A stretch of DNA of 43,562 nt from the NCBI GenBank assembly GCA_964572745.1, contig CAZNFT010000013.1, positions 1 to 43,562 of the forward strand, given 5' to 3'. Both the position numbers and the translations under genes were made by a program. The stretch's first letter is position 1; the number at the start of each line of letters is the position of its first letter. Shown here in pieces: positions 1-9,740 of this stretch. The notes under the pieces were generated by a model, which was given only the letters and a program-made list of their open reading frames with translations, made no database searches and was not told the DNA's origin. The DNA comes from M50B103 sp041667565. Its GTDB lineage: Bacteria; Fidelibacterota; Fidelibacteria; Fidelibacterales; Fidelibacteraceae.

Positions 1-19
1 CTTAAAAGTTGAACTCACA

Positions 20-45
20 ATTCCTCCATAAAATTTATTAGGAAT
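20..45. repeat. Inverted repeat upstream of the TonB receptor gene
   Basis: The arms ATTCCT (20-25) and AGGAAT (40-45) are perfect complements. Between them lies a second small palindrome, ATAAA-A-TTTAT. It could be the end of an upstream transcription unit or a regulator site for the receptor operon. No U-rich tail follows directly, so a terminator is not clear. Confidence 0.3.
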
Positions 46-73
46 ATATTGTATTATTATTTTAAACACAATA

Positions 74-106
74 AATTAGTTAGTAAGTTGAAAGAACAAA
101 CTAATT
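74..106. promoter_or_regulatory. 8-bp inverted repeat in the leader of the first operon
   Basis: AATTAGTT (74-81) pairs perfectly with AACTAATT (99-106) across 17 bases, just upstream of the GTG start at 122. It could be an operator or an mRNA hairpin. In this AT-rich context chance is possible. No convincing -35/-10 pair is visible in bases 1-121. Confidence 0.25.
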
Positions 107-121
107 GATTTTGGACGGGTA

Positions 122-3091
122 GTGAAAAATTATTGTAAACTAATCGTTATTATTGTCATCATTGTATCTTTTGTATCAATGCTATTTGCTCAAACCGGAA
201 AGATAAGCGGGAGAGTCTATGATGCTAATACAGGGGAGGCACTTGCTGGAGCAAATATTATTTTAACTGATTTATCAATTGGTGCTGCTTCTGATGCAGA
301 TGGTAATTATGTAATTTTAAATATAGCCCCCGGAACTTATACACTTCGATATTCTTATATCGGTTATTCAAATATTTCAATGGAAGATGTTCAGGTTCAA
401 ATAAATCGATCTACTCGCATGGATGTTGCAATGAAAATTCAGGCCTATGCGGGCGAAGAAGTACTTGTAACGGCTGAAAGAGCCATTGTTGAACCCAATA
501 AAACAAGCTCATCGACCTATTTTGAAAACAAAGATATTGCCGATATGCCTGTAGATGGCATTCGTGATGTTATGGAATTAACAGCGGGCGTTTCTATGAA
601 TGCCGATGGCTCTATCTCTATTCGCGGGGGAAGCGGGTACGATGTATCCTATTCTGTCAATGGAATGAAAAGTATGACATCCAATACGGGTGCAACAGCT
701 TATGGTGGGTCGGGGATGACAGAAAAGTCGGAATCTTCATGGAAAATGGAAATGAATCCTCTTGCTGTAGCTCAAATGGAGGTCATTACCGGTGGATTTA
801 ATGCTGAGTACGGTAACGCTCAATCCGGTTTAGTGAATGTTGTCACTAAAGAAGGAGGTTCAAAGTTTTCAGGAGGATTTCGCTTTGAATATCGACCTCC
901 CGGACAATATCATTGGGGTGATTATCTATATTCTAAAGATCAACCCGAATGGAAAGAATGGGGTAAACTTGACCCTTGGCTTGATGTCGCAACATTAACT
1001 GACAGTTCCGCTGTGACTAATTATAATATATGGGTAAAAAATCATAGTATAGAAGGTGATGACATATATTTGTATGATTATGATTCCCAAACAGGTGATA
1101 CAAGTGGTTATTGGACGACTAACGATGCTAACATTTTAAGTGTTTATGATTATCGTGCCATGCCTAAAACCCGATATCTGTTTAGCTTAGGCGGTCCATT
1201 AGGCAAGAATGCAAACAAATTAAGTTTCTTTGTGTCTGGAGAGCTCAGTACAAAACCTACACGATTACCCACAGTAGAACAAAAGCAAGCTTTACAAAAT
1301 ATGACTATGACCCTTTCCTATAAACCCGGTGATAGGCACAGCTTTAAGTTTACACATATGTATCAGCACTTTGCTTCGGGAATGGGCTCAGGTTCAAGTG
1401 ATATTCGTTGGGCCGGCTTAAGTGGGACTTACGGAGCTAAAAAGAAATATACTCTCGTTTATGATGCCTTAAGAGATGAAAAAGTCTCATCACAAAATTT
1501 AAACTATAAATTTATGATCAATCAAGAATCCTTTCTTGATCTTAGTATTACCCACCAAAATGAGGAGATGTCCTCAATCCAAACACCTACTCCCGGTATA
1601 GATAAAGATAAACAACTTCTCTCACAAGGCAGGCGAGATTATCGCCTATTGGAAGATGAAGGAGCTTGGTATCTTGATTATCGAAAATATTATACCTGGT
1701 CTAGTCTTTACAATCAAGCATCTTTGACTGATCTTTGGAGTGGTCGCATATCCTATGCCAATCAGATTGACAAAGCACATTATATTAAAGCAGGTATTGA
1801 AGCTTGGCAGATGGACCAAGATTATAATGCGTCTTCATCACTGACGGTCTCATCCTTTATATGGAGAACAGGTTTCTCTACAAATTATAAAGCTAAAACA
1901 AGATACGCAGCTGCGTATATTCAAGATCAAATTGAATTTTCGGGATTAATTGCAAATATTGGACTGCGCCTTGATGCCTTCAATTTTGGCGGAAAAGTCC
2001 CTGAATATCCTTTTGATGTTTTTTATCCGGCCGAAAATGAAGGTTTTACCGGAGGAATTGGTATTCCTGCCTGGGATGATTCTAAAACCTATCTTCGCTT
2101 ATCTCCGCGCGCCGGATTGTCATTCCCCATATCAGATAAAACAGTTTTCAGAGTTCAGTATGGCCATTTTACATCCATGCCCCTTGTTGTACATGCTTTA
2201 GATAATCAGACCAATCACGGCTGGGGAATGATTGGGAATCCTAATTTAGAACCTCAACAGAGCGTTAATTACGAGATAGGTATACAACAAAATTTATGGA
2301 ATACACATCAACTCGATGTTGTTACTTATTATAATGATCTTAAAAATCAAATTTCTGCTGTAAGTATGGAAACCAGTGCCGGTTCCATTAAAAAAAGTGG
2401 GAATTATTATGGAACTTATACCACGTATCTAAATAATGCCTATGGAAGTTCGCAGGGTGTTGAGATTTCTTTTTCAAATCGCCGGGTTGAGCGGTGGAGG
2501 TATCGTATGACCTATACTTTAAGCCAAGTCAAACGTGGATATCACGGATATTATATTATTCTTGAAGATATGACGCCCGAATTAGAACAAAAATATACTT
2601 ATAGTGCCTCTGAATATACTTCTGGCGAAGATCGAACTCATCGTTTTAACGGATCTTTAAGCTATAGGATACCTGCGCGTTCGGGTCCTCAAGTCGCTGG
2701 AGTCTATCTTTTTGAGAATATGAGTTTTGGTCTTATTTATAGGGTCAGTAGTGGCCTAGCCTATTATTGGCAACCATCTTATGTTGCAGAACAAAATGTT
2801 GAAAGTAATCGACGTTATCCTCTGGAATCTAATACTGACTTACAGATAGAAAAAATCATAGGCTTTTCTAAAGGCTTAAATCTAGTGGCATCTGTAAGAA
2901 TTTCTAACCTATTTAACAATAGACAACTTACGCCAATATATAGTGGTGAATTATCAAGATGGGTATTGCGCTCGGCAACTTATGCCGATCCGGATAATGA
3001 TCCCGATAGAGATGTAAGGCTTTATAATAATTATCAGGTATTTAAAAATATACCCCGTGAAATTTTTATTAACTTTGGATTTAACTTTTAA
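122..3091 (+). CDS. TonB-dependent outer-membrane receptor with carboxypeptidase-regulatory-like domain
   Basis: This 989-residue protein is an outer-membrane receptor, expected to take up a ligand using TonB energy. Residues 1-24 form a signal peptide ending near LFAQ. Residues about 26-110 form a CarboxypepD_reg-like beta-sandwich (SGRVYDANTGEALAGANI, then DADGNYVILNIAPGTY). A plug follows at about 115-245 (SISIRGGSGYDVSYSVNG, then MEVITGGFNAEYGNAQSGLV). The rest is a 22-strand-type barrel rich in aromatic strands and ends in phenylalanine (NFGFNF), as expected for BAM substrates. The start is GTG at 122 with GGAC about 8 bases upstream. The next gene starts 3 bases after the stop, so the two are co-transcribed. 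There is no SusD partner, so this is not a classical SusCD pair. Substrate is unknown; the locus suggests an oligosaccharide. Confidence 0.93.
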   Translation: MKNYCKLIVIIVIIVSFVSMLFAQTGKISGRVYDANTGEALAGANIILTDLSIGAASDADGNYVILNIAPGTYTLRYSYIGYSNISMEDVQVQINRSTRMDVAMKIQAYAGEEVLVTAERAIVEPNKTSSSTYFENKDIADMPVDGIRDVMELTAGVSMNADGSISIRGGSGYDVSYSVNGMKSMTSNTGATAYGGSGMTEKSESSWKMEMNPLAVAQMEVITGGFNAEYGNAQSGLVNVVTKEGGSKFSGGFRFEYRPPGQYHWGDYLYSKDQPEWKEWGKLDPWLDVATLTDSSAVTNYNIWVKNHSIEGDDIYLYDYDSQTGDTSGYWTTNDANILSVYDYRAMPKTRYLFSLGGPLGKNANKLSFFVSGELSTKPTRLPTVEQKQALQNMTMTLSYKPGDRHSFKFTHMYQHFASGMGSGSSDIRWAGLSGTYGAKKKYTLVYDALRDEKVSSQNLNYKFMINQESFLDLSITHQNEEMSSIQTPTPGIDKDKQLLSQGRRDYRLLEDEGAWYLDYRKYYTWSSLYNQASLTDLWSGRISYANQIDKAHYIKAGIEAWQMDQDYNASSSLTVSSFIWRTGFSTNYKAKTRYAAAYIQDQIEFSGLIANIGLRLDAFNFGGKVPEYPFDVFYPAENEGFTGGIGIPAWDDSKTYLRLSPRAGLSFPISDKTVFRVQYGHFTSMPLVVHALDNQTNHGWGMIGNPNLEPQQSVNYEIGIQQNLWNTHQLDVVTYYNDLKNQISAVSMETSAGSIKKSGNYYGTYTTYLNNAYGSSQGVEISFSNRRVERWRYRMTYTLSQVKRGYHGYYIILEDMTPELEQKYTYSASEYTSGEDRTHRFNGSLSYRIPARSGPQVAGVYLFENMSFGLIYRVSSGLAYYWQPSYVAEQNVESNRRYPLESNTDLQIEKIIGFSKGLNLVASVRISNLFNNRQLTPIYSGELSRWVLRSATYADPDNDPDRDVRLYNNYQVFKNIPREIFINFGFNF

Positions 3092-3094
3092 AAA

Positions 3095-5113
3095 ATGAAA
3101 AAAATACTCCACATAATTATCCTAGTTGTGATGATGAGCTTGGGCTTACAGGCACAAGAACAAAATCGTTTGGTTGAATTAAATCGTGGTCGCTTATGGC
3201 ACGCATTGCATTATACTCAAGAATGTGAACCCATTTCTGATTGGCGTACCATGTCGTACGGTTTAGATTGGCCTGGATACAATGTTTCAGAATTAAGCGT
3301 TAATTTTGGTGGAACTTATTCCCATATCGTATCAGCCGGTTTCTATGTGACAGCTATGCGCACTCAAGAACCTGATACAGTTCAGGGCTGGATGGATTTT
3401 GCACTTAATGGCGACAGAAATACATCCTGGGAGCAAGGCAAAATGCCGTTTGTGGCTCGTAAACATGAAAAGAAATGGAAAAATGGTGAAAACTACTATG
3501 GCTTAAGCTCACCTTATGAGGCTGAGGAAATTATTCTTTCCGAATGGGAAAAGGATCCGCAGTTTGTAGATGCTAATACTGAGAATAAAAAATTTAATCT
3601 TAATATAAAACGTAAGGTGATGCAATGGAATGGTTCCAAAGCTGATCAGGATTATATTATTACAAAATATGTTATATCCACACTTAAAACGGAGCGAAAT
3701 GGTGTAGATAGTGCTTATTTTCTTTTTACCTATGCTTTAAGCCCTACAGCTAGAGCCTGGAATTATACCAATCCTAACCATCCCGCTGGCGCACGCAATA
3801 CCATAGGTCGTTGGAATGAGACTAAAAGATCATTGACGGCTTGGGCCAGTAATTACAGTGAAACTGCTGAAGATGAAAGTTTTGGATACTATTCCTACCT
3901 TTCTTTTAATTCATTTACTGATGAATACGAAGATCATTACGAATACATGGCACCGGCCAAAATTGGGATTAAACTCTTGGATGATTTTTCGGCTTATGAT
4001 ACGTCCTCTCGTTTTAATGGCTTTGTTTGGGCTCAGGGGCCCTCTTCTTCAGATTATGAAGGACCATTTGCAGGTGTATCCGGTTTAGTTAACAAATACA
4101 ATGCTATGGCGAATCCCATGCTTTTAAATGAAGCATTTGTAGATACAAATGATCTAAGAATGGGAAATGGAAGACTCTATGCAAATTACTCATTTGGACC
4201 ATATGATCTCTTTGGAAGAGGCCTCGACTCAGTGGTCATTATCTTTGCCGAGTATGTAGGCGGGGCAGATTTTAAAACATCTCGGGATCTATCTTTACTT
4301 AATAAAGATAGTATCATTTTTCTCGCAGACTCCGCTATGGCTTATTTAGAAGATCGTGTAGATTTTAATTATAAACATAATTTTACAGTTCCCTTGCCTC
4401 CGGCAGCACCAGATTTTACTGTCAGTGCAATTGATTCTAGTGGAAAGGTAGGGAACAGGATTGCCTTTTCAGATTCTGTTGAATCGATAGCTGATCCTCA
4501 AGAGGGGTTAGTTGATATAGCCGGTTATCGAGTCTATAGAAGTGGCTCCTATCCAATGGGTCCATGGGAGTTAATTGCTGATATTTCTGTTAAAGATGTC
4601 AACTATTGGAATGCCCATGATGAACAATATGAGCTTGATGATTTTCTTGTTGCCATGGGTTATGGCTATTACTATGCAGTGACAGCCTATGATGCCGGAG
4701 ATGATTCATGGTCAGTTGATCCTACTGTTGTCGTTCCTTCACTTGAAAGCTCATTGTACGCAAATCGCTCAAATCAAGCATTCTACACAACATTAAGACC
4801 CGCTTCAGCTGTTGACGGACTCTCAAGAGTCGCAGTCGTGCCAAATCCTTTTTATTTAAATTCAGGTCTTTCCTTTGCAGGAGATACTAAAAAGATCCAA
4901 TTTGTAAATTTACCGGAAAAGTGTACGATACGAATTTTGACTTTACGGGGCGATCTTGTAAAAAAAATTGAACATGATGATAAGCAATCAGGAGCTGCTT
5001 CTTGGAATCAGATATCCGAATACGGCCAATACATTAAAAGCGGACTTTATTTTTATCATATTGAAACTCCCGAAGGTCAAGAGACACATGGGAAATTTTC
5101 TATTGTCAATTAG
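3095..5113 (+). CDS. Secreted protein with Fn3-like region and FlgD/T9SS-like C-terminus
   Basis: This 672-residue protein has a signal peptide (about 1-20, ending LQAQ). The large N-terminal part (to about 420) is rich in Trp, Tyr and Asp and I do not recognise its family. Residues about 430-550 resemble a fibronectin type III-like domain (IAGYRVYRSGSY, then YGYYYAVTAYDAGDDSW). The last 95 residues contain VVPNPFY, RILTLRGDLVKKIEHD and SGLYFYHIET, the layout of FlgD-Ig/Por-type C-terminal sorting domains, though less canonical than the NYPNPFNP tails further down. It lies 3 bases after the TonB receptor, so it may be a surface partner of that receptor. Function is not known. Confidence 0.75.
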   Translation: MKKILHIIILVVMMSLGLQAQEQNRLVELNRGRLWHALHYTQECEPISDWRTMSYGLDWPGYNVSELSVNFGGTYSHIVSAGFYVTAMRTQEPDTVQGWMDFALNGDRNTSWEQGKMPFVARKHEKKWKNGENYYGLSSPYEAEEIILSEWEKDPQFVDANTENKKFNLNIKRKVMQWNGSKADQDYIITKYVISTLKTERNGVDSAYFLFTYALSPTARAWNYTNPNHPAGARNTIGRWNETKRSLTAWASNYSETAEDESFGYYSYLSFNSFTDEYEDHYEYMAPAKIGIKLLDDFSAYDTSSRFNGFVWAQGPSSSDYEGPFAGVSGLVNKYNAMANPMLLNEAFVDTNDLRMGNGRLYANYSFGPYDLFGRGLDSVVIIFAEYVGGADFKTSRDLSLLNKDSIIFLADSAMAYLEDRVDFNYKHNFTVPLPPAAPDFTVSAIDSSGKVGNRIAFSDSVESIADPQEGLVDIAGYRVYRSGSYPMGPWELIADISVKDVNYWNAHDEQYELDDFLVAMGYGYYYAVTAYDAGDDSWSVDPTVVVPSLESSLYANRSNQAFYTTLRPASAVDGLSRVAVVPNPFYLNSGLSFAGDTKKIQFVNLPEKCTIRILTLRGDLVKKIEHDDKQSGAASWNQISEYGQYIKSGLYFYHIETPEGQETHGKFSIVN

Positions 5114-5120
5114 GAAATAT

Positions 5121-6116
5121 ATGTTTAAAAAGAACACACATAAGAAATTATTGATGTTGATCATACTTGCCATATCTCTTGTGGTGTCTTCATTTGCTGA
5201 AGAATTCCAAAAAACAGGGACAACCGGTTTTGTATTTTTGAATTTACCTGTTTCTGCACGTTATACAGCTATGGGTGAAACCGGTATATCTCTGCCAAAT
5301 GGGCAGGCTGATGGTTTATTTATTAATCCGGCATTGATTGCTCATGTAAAAACCCCCAATGCTTTTTCTGCAACCTATGGACAGTGGTATCTGGATACAC
5401 GACATCATGCTACGTCTTATGTGAAGACTATACCAAAGCTAGGATCTATAGGCGTTTTTATGAATGTCTTTAGTTTTGGTGAAATGGAAAGAACTCGGTT
5501 CTTTGCTCAAGATGAAGTGAATGCTTTTACCGGTAATGAAAACAACATCTATCTAACAAATGGAACCTTTAATGCAGGTGCCTTTGCCTTAGGATTCTCT
5601 TTTGCCCGCCAAATGACAGATAAATTTACATTTGGGGCAAGTATGAAATATGTTCGAGAATATATTGCGGAATACTATGCTCAGAATATACTCGTCGATA
5701 TGGGTTTTTTCTACCAAACAAATTTCTCTTCACTTAGGATCGGTGCCTTTTTAAAGAATTTTGGCCTTGAAACACAATATGTAAATGAAAAATTTAAAAT
5801 GCCACAGCAAATGACATTGGGCATTTCCTTTGAACCCTACGGAACTTTAAGCTCTCCAACTTACATTAGTGTAAATCTAGAAGCCGTTCATCCCAATGAT
5901 ATGAGCGAGCATATAAATCTTGGACTTGAATCTCGGATTGCCAATCTTATCATGCTTCGTGCCGGTTACAAATTCGGCTATGAATATGAAAATTTCACAA
6001 TAGGCATGGGAGTACACTTCACATTTAAAGGAAATGATTTCAATTTCGATATGTCATTTATGCATCATGAATTCATGAATAATACTTTACGATACACTTT
6101 GAGTATGGAACTATAA
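5121..6116 (+). CDS. PorV/PorQ-like outer-membrane protein
   Basis: This is a 331-residue outer-membrane beta-barrel protein. The reading frame stays open upstream into the previous gene, but ATG at 5121 is the sensible start: it has AGGAAAT just upstream and opens a clean signal peptide (MFKKNTHKKLLMLI, to about SSFAEE). The mature N-terminus, GTTGFVFLNLPVSARYTAMGE, followed by LPNGQADGLFINPALIA, is the hallmark of the PorV/PorQ (UPF0164) family, FadL-like barrels that deliver T9SS cargo or hold it at the surface. Several T9SS-tailed proteins are encoded downstream, so this may be a dedicated shuttle for them, but that is inference. Confidence 0.8.
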   Translation: MFKKNTHKKLLMLIILAISLVVSSFAEEFQKTGTTGFVFLNLPVSARYTAMGETGISLPNGQADGLFINPALIAHVKTPNAFSATYGQWYLDTRHHATSYVKTIPKLGSIGVFMNVFSFGEMERTRFFAQDEVNAFTGNENNIYLTNGTFNAGAFALGFSFARQMTDKFTFGASMKYVREYIAEYYAQNILVDMGFFYQTNFSSLRIGAFLKNFGLETQYVNEKFKMPQQMTLGISFEPYGTLSSPTYISVNLEAVHPNDMSEHINLGLESRIANLIMLRAGYKFGYEYENFTIGMGVHFTFKGNDFNFDMSFMHHEFMNNTLRYTLSMEL

Positions 6117-6117
6117 A

Positions 6118-7014
6118 ATGCGTTATATTAGACTACACATCTTACTAATTTTAATGGCAGGAATTGCCATAGCGGCAGCTCCCATAAAGTTATCTGTTCG
6201 CTTGGGTGCTCATACTCAAAATGCTGCATACCGTGCTTCACAAAGTACGGGCTTAGCAGTAGATAGTAAATTAAGCTACTCGCTCAACAATAATTTAGAT
6301 CTTTCCTTTAATATGGCGTATGATCATACTCTTCTTAAAGAAGATTCAGTTTTTCTTGAGTGGGACTGGGCTTATTGGGATGAACGCTATATTGATTGGC
6401 TATTAACAGGTGCATCACAAGAAGAAGTAGATTCTATATCAACTATATTGGAATATTGGCTTCCGGATTCATCTTATCATGGCGTATTTAATCCTTATCA
6501 ATGGATGAATGAAATACGATTAACTTTTTCTACAGATTATAACATTCCTTTTAATAATAAACTTAGCATGTTTGGCAGTCTTGGTGCCGGTATGTCAATT
6601 TATACAAGACGTCTAAAAGTTGTAGAAGATTGGATGAAAGTGTTTACCTGGGACTGGGATAGCACTGCTGTTGCGAATGCTAGTTTAAGTCAAGATGACA
6701 TGGATAATTACCACATATTCTTGGGATTACATCAAGATAATCCTGAGATATATCAATTGGACACTTTAAACTCAATCTACAAATTAACTTATGAATATTA
6801 TACTCAGATTACACATTTTGCTCCTGATAAAAAAGGATTAAAATTCTATTTAACGCCAAGTATTGGTCTACGCTATGCGATTAAAGATGATATCGATATA
6901 GAATGTGCATATCAGGGAATATTTTACTTAAATGTTCAAGATGCAATAGCAAGAGAAACATTCCCCCTTAGATCAAAAAGTATGATTTGGCTAGGTTTAA
7001 GGTTTAAATACTAA
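6118..7014 (+). CDS. Putative outer-membrane beta-barrel protein, unknown family
   Basis: This 298-residue protein has a signal peptide (about 1-20, ending AIAAAP). The mature part alternates short amphipathic strands (LSYSLNNNLDLSFNMAYD, then KLSMFGSLGAGMSIY, then LTPSIGLRYAIKDDIDIECAYQG) with long acidic and aromatic loops, and ends RFKY with an aromatic residue. This is the pattern of an outer-membrane barrel of about 8-12 strands. It starts 1 base after the PorV-like gene stops and shares a TAATG junction with the next gene, so it is translationally coupled. I cannot name the family. Confidence 0.6.
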   Translation: MRYIRLHILLILMAGIAIAAAPIKLSVRLGAHTQNAAYRASQSTGLAVDSKLSYSLNNNLDLSFNMAYDHTLLKEDSVFLEWDWAYWDERYIDWLLTGASQEEVDSISTILEYWLPDSSYHGVFNPYQWMNEIRLTFSTDYNIPFNNKLSMFGSLGAGMSIYTRRLKVVEDWMKVFTWDWDSTAVANASLSQDDMDNYHIFLGLHQDNPEIYQLDTLNSIYKLTYEYYTQITHFAPDKKGLKFYLTPSIGLRYAIKDDIDIECAYQGIFYLNVQDAIARETFPLRSKSMIWLGLRFKY

Positions 7015-7667
7015 TGGAACATATGAAAAAAATACTTTACATAATTATAATTGCCTTGATCAGCATCTTTCCGCTATCAGCTCAATATGTGGGGCAATGG
7101 GGAATGCATGTTGAAAGTAATGCCACTTTAGCTGTTGGAGAATTAAGAGAATGGTTTGTTGCTGGTTATCAAGTTGAATTAGGTATTGGACAACAACAGG
7201 ATTCACCTTGGTTTATTGAAGCTTTGTTTGATTATTCATCATTCTCAAAAATGCACTATATCACAACTTCGGCTGCTGAAGTAGTTGAGGAAATTCCTCT
7301 TTCACTATCATATATTGGATTTATGGCTCAAGGAAAGTATACATTGAGTTCAAACAATTTTAAACCATATATAAGCATAGCTGGCGGACCTCATTTCTGG
7401 GTCGGTTCTCGGGGTGAAATAACTGAAAACACCGAATTAGCCATCCCAAACATTCCAGAAAGAGTATTGAGCGAATGGAATATGGGAATAAAGGCGGGAA
7501 TAGGTGCAGAATTAATGATTGGTGATATGTTTTCCATTGATGCAGGATTGAGTTATCGTTTAGTTATTGGTTCGCTTTGGCCTACCATGCAAGAACATGT
7601 TGAGTTAGAAGCAGTGAATGGATTTTCAAGCATAGCATTAAGGATCAGAACGAATATTTATTTTTAA
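7014..7667 (+). CDS. Small OmpA/OmpW-type beta-barrel outer-membrane protein
   Basis: This 217-residue protein has a signal peptide ending near PLSAQY. The mature part resembles the 8-stranded PF13505-type barrel (GYQVELGIGQQQD, YIGFMAQGKYTL, KPYISIAGGPHFWVGS, SIDAGLSYRLVIGS) and ends in IYF with a terminal aromatic. Two starts are possible: ATG at 7014, overlapping the previous stop as TAATG, and ATG at 7023, with GGA upstream and a signal peptide beginning MKKILYI. The second may be the true start. It closes the run of five envelope genes; an 81-base gap follows. Role unknown, probably structural or substrate-binding at the outer membrane. Confidence 0.6.
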   Translation: MEHMKKILYIIIIALISIFPLSAQYVGQWGMHVESNATLAVGELREWFVAGYQVELGIGQQQDSPWFIEALFDYSSFSKMHYITTSAAEVVEEIPLSLSYIGFMAQGKYTLSSNNFKPYISIAGGPHFWVGSRGEITENTELAIPNIPERVLSEWNMGIKAGIGAELMIGDMFSIDAGLSYRLVIGSLWPTMQEHVELEAVNGFSSIALRIRTNIYF

Positions 7668-7748
7668 AGCGTCGATAAGGTGTAATATTGGGATAGATAG
7701 CCCATCGGCATGTAAATACATTTAAGTTGAGATTTATAGGAGTACAAG

Positions 7749-9740
7749 ATGAAAAGAATGTTAATAATTTTAATGGTAGTTACACTGACTATAAGCAGTT
7801 TAATGGCCTATGAAAAGATTTGGGGTAGATACGATCTTATTGATGTTGGAAATGACGTAACCCGCAGTCTGGCATATAGTCCCCTAGCTGATGAAGTGTA
7901 TGTTGCTACACGCCTTAATGATAATCCCTGTGTTTTAGTTTTAGATCCAGAAAGCGGGGTAACACTTGATACTCTGATACGGCCAGAAGGTGGATACAAT
8001 GGAGGAATATACCCTTTAAACATGGTATCAGTTGATGATGATGGTGCTATTTATGTTGGTAATCTCTCTGTCCCTGCGATCATTGCCACAGACAAATATA
8101 AAATCTACAAATACGAAAATTCTAAAGCAGAACCACAGGTTGTTTTTCGAGGTGCATTAGACGGTGCACGTTTTGGTGATTCGATGGCAGCGATAGGTTC
8201 CGGGGACGATGTGTGCGTTTATATTTCAGGAATGGGTAATGATAAAATTGCCAAATTAACGCCTTCTGGTGATACCCTAGCTTTGTCAAAATCAATAGTC
8301 TTGCCCGGAGGAGGAGCTGCGCGTCATGGTATTTCACCCGTAGAAGCTCATGGGGATATTTGGATTAATGGCACAGATGCCACAACGTGGCAAGTACATC
8401 TTATCGATGATGATGGTAACATTATTACCGCTGTTTCTGATACATTAATCGCGACGGGTTCAAGTGCTATAACTCATTGGAATGTTGGAAATATTCATGC
8501 TATTACAGCTGTAAATCCCTTTACCAGCAATAATGTGCGATCAGCGCGTTATGATGTATTTTCTGATGCCTTAGGTGATTCTTACACCTTTGATTATCTT
8601 GGTGGTAATTCGGATTCCTTACTTTTTGCCTATGAAGGTATAAGCTTAAACAATAATATTAACGGATCAGCTGTATTGGCTTATGATACCACCCGTCATT
8701 GTATGTACTCAGTGATGGGAGTCAATAGTGTCTGTGCCGTAAGTATGAATCCTCTTGTAAAAGTGTCTTCACCACGGGACCATGGATATTTTTCTCTTCA
8801 AGTTGATGGCATGAATAATGAATGGACCCAATACGATTTTATGCAACAAGATGGAGAAAATAAATTGTATGCAACCTGGTCTGAACAAATGATGTTTTTA
8901 GGGCTGACAGGAAACAGTCTCTATGCAAATTTTCAGTCACAGCAACTCTATATTGCCTTTGATACAGATCCGGAAGGAACAAAGGGCTCAACAACACCGC
9001 CTACTTCAGATGGGGGTATAACAGCTTTACCATTTAACGCTGATATTATCATTCGATTTGATTCCGATACTTATCCCCTAATTGACCTTAATGCAGCGCC
9101 TGCTTCAAAATGGACGGGTGGATATGTATATAAATTTAATGGATCAACATGGGCAACAAGTGAAATTAGCGGTTTTGATATAAATTACGGTGCTATGTGC
9201 GTAGTAGGAGATAGAAATGATTCACTTATAAGTGAGATTGCTATCGCTAAAACAACTGCTGGGATTGGTGCTGATCTTGCTGCGATTAAGTTTACGGCTT
9301 ATTTAGTTGAAAATGGCAGCTCAGGTAATATTTTAGCGGCATATCCTATTGAAAATGATGGAAAATTGCTGACGCATTATTTTTCTGTTGATAGTTTAGG
9401 AAATAATCAATTAGCTCGTAGGGTCGTAAAAATTAACGGCGGTCATGGCGTTTCAAATAAAAAACTTATTCCTCAGACGTCACTTCTGGAAGCGAATTAT
9501 CCTAATCCATTTAATCCTATCACATCAATTCCTTATCATCTATCATCTCCCGGCCAGACATCAATAGAGGTTTATGATATGACAGGAAAAAAAATAAAAA
9601 CTCTTATTAGCGGATATCATGATGCAGGTGCATACGAAATTGATATGTTTGCGGGAAATATGCCTAGTGGTATTTACTTTTATAGATTAATTCATAAGGG
9701 TTTAGCTATTCAAACTCAAAAAATGTTATTGCTTAAATAA
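7749..9740 (+). CDS. T9SS-secreted DUF4623-like beta-propeller protein
   Basis: This 663-residue protein starts at ATG 7749 with AGGAG about 6 bases upstream and a signal peptide of about 20 residues. Residues about 20-340 form one propeller-type module (VTRSLAYSPLADEVYVATR, then LDPESGVTLDTL, then DDDGAIYVGNL), closely like the modules of the protein at 14565. Residues about 345-555 hold a beta-rich domain (LQVDGMNNEW, LYATWSEQMMFLGLTGNSLY, LYIAFDTDPEG) that reminds me of CBM9/DOMON-like ligand-binding domains. Residues about 580-663 are a Por sorting domain (NYPNPFNPITSI, VYDMTGKKIKTL, SGIYFYRL). It was probably exported by T9SS and displayed on the surface. Its stop overlaps the next start by 1 base. 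Enzymatic activity is not evident; glycan binding is a guess. Confidence 0.78.
   Translation: MKRMLIILMVVTLTISSLMAYEKIWGRYDLIDVGNDVTRSLAYSPLADEVYVATRLNDNPCVLVLDPESGVTLDTLIRPEGGYNGGIYPLNMVSVDDDGAIYVGNLSVPAIIATDKYKIYKYENSKAEPQVVFRGALDGARFGDSMAAIGSGDDVCVYISGMGNDKIAKLTPSGDTLALSKSIVLPGGGAARHGISPVEAHGDIWINGTDATTWQVHLIDDDGNIITAVSDTLIATGSSAITHWNVGNIHAITAVNPFTSNNVRSARYDVFSDALGDSYTFDYLGGNSDSLLFAYEGISLNNNINGSAVLAYDTTRHCMYSVMGVNSVCAVSMNPLVKVSSPRDHGYFSLQVDGMNNEWTQYDFMQQDGENKLYATWSEQMMFLGLTGNSLYANFQSQQLYIAFDTDPEGTKGSTTPPTSDGGITALPFNADIIIRFDSDTYPLIDLNAAPASKWTGGYVYKFNGSTWATSEISGFDINYGAMCVVGDRNDSLISEIAIAKTTAGIGADLAAIKFTAYLVENGSSGNILAAYPIENDGKLLTHYFSVDSLGNNQLARRVVKINGGHGVSNKKLIPQTSLLEANYPNPFNPITSIPYHLSSPGQTSIEVYDMTGKKIKTLISGYHDAGAYEIDMFAGNMPSGIYFYRLIHKGLAIQTQKMLLLK

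Noticed and set aside
7668..7748. Riboswitch in the gap before the propeller gene
   Set aside because: Only a weak TGGG/CCCA hairpin is present and no conserved riboswitch core was recognised.
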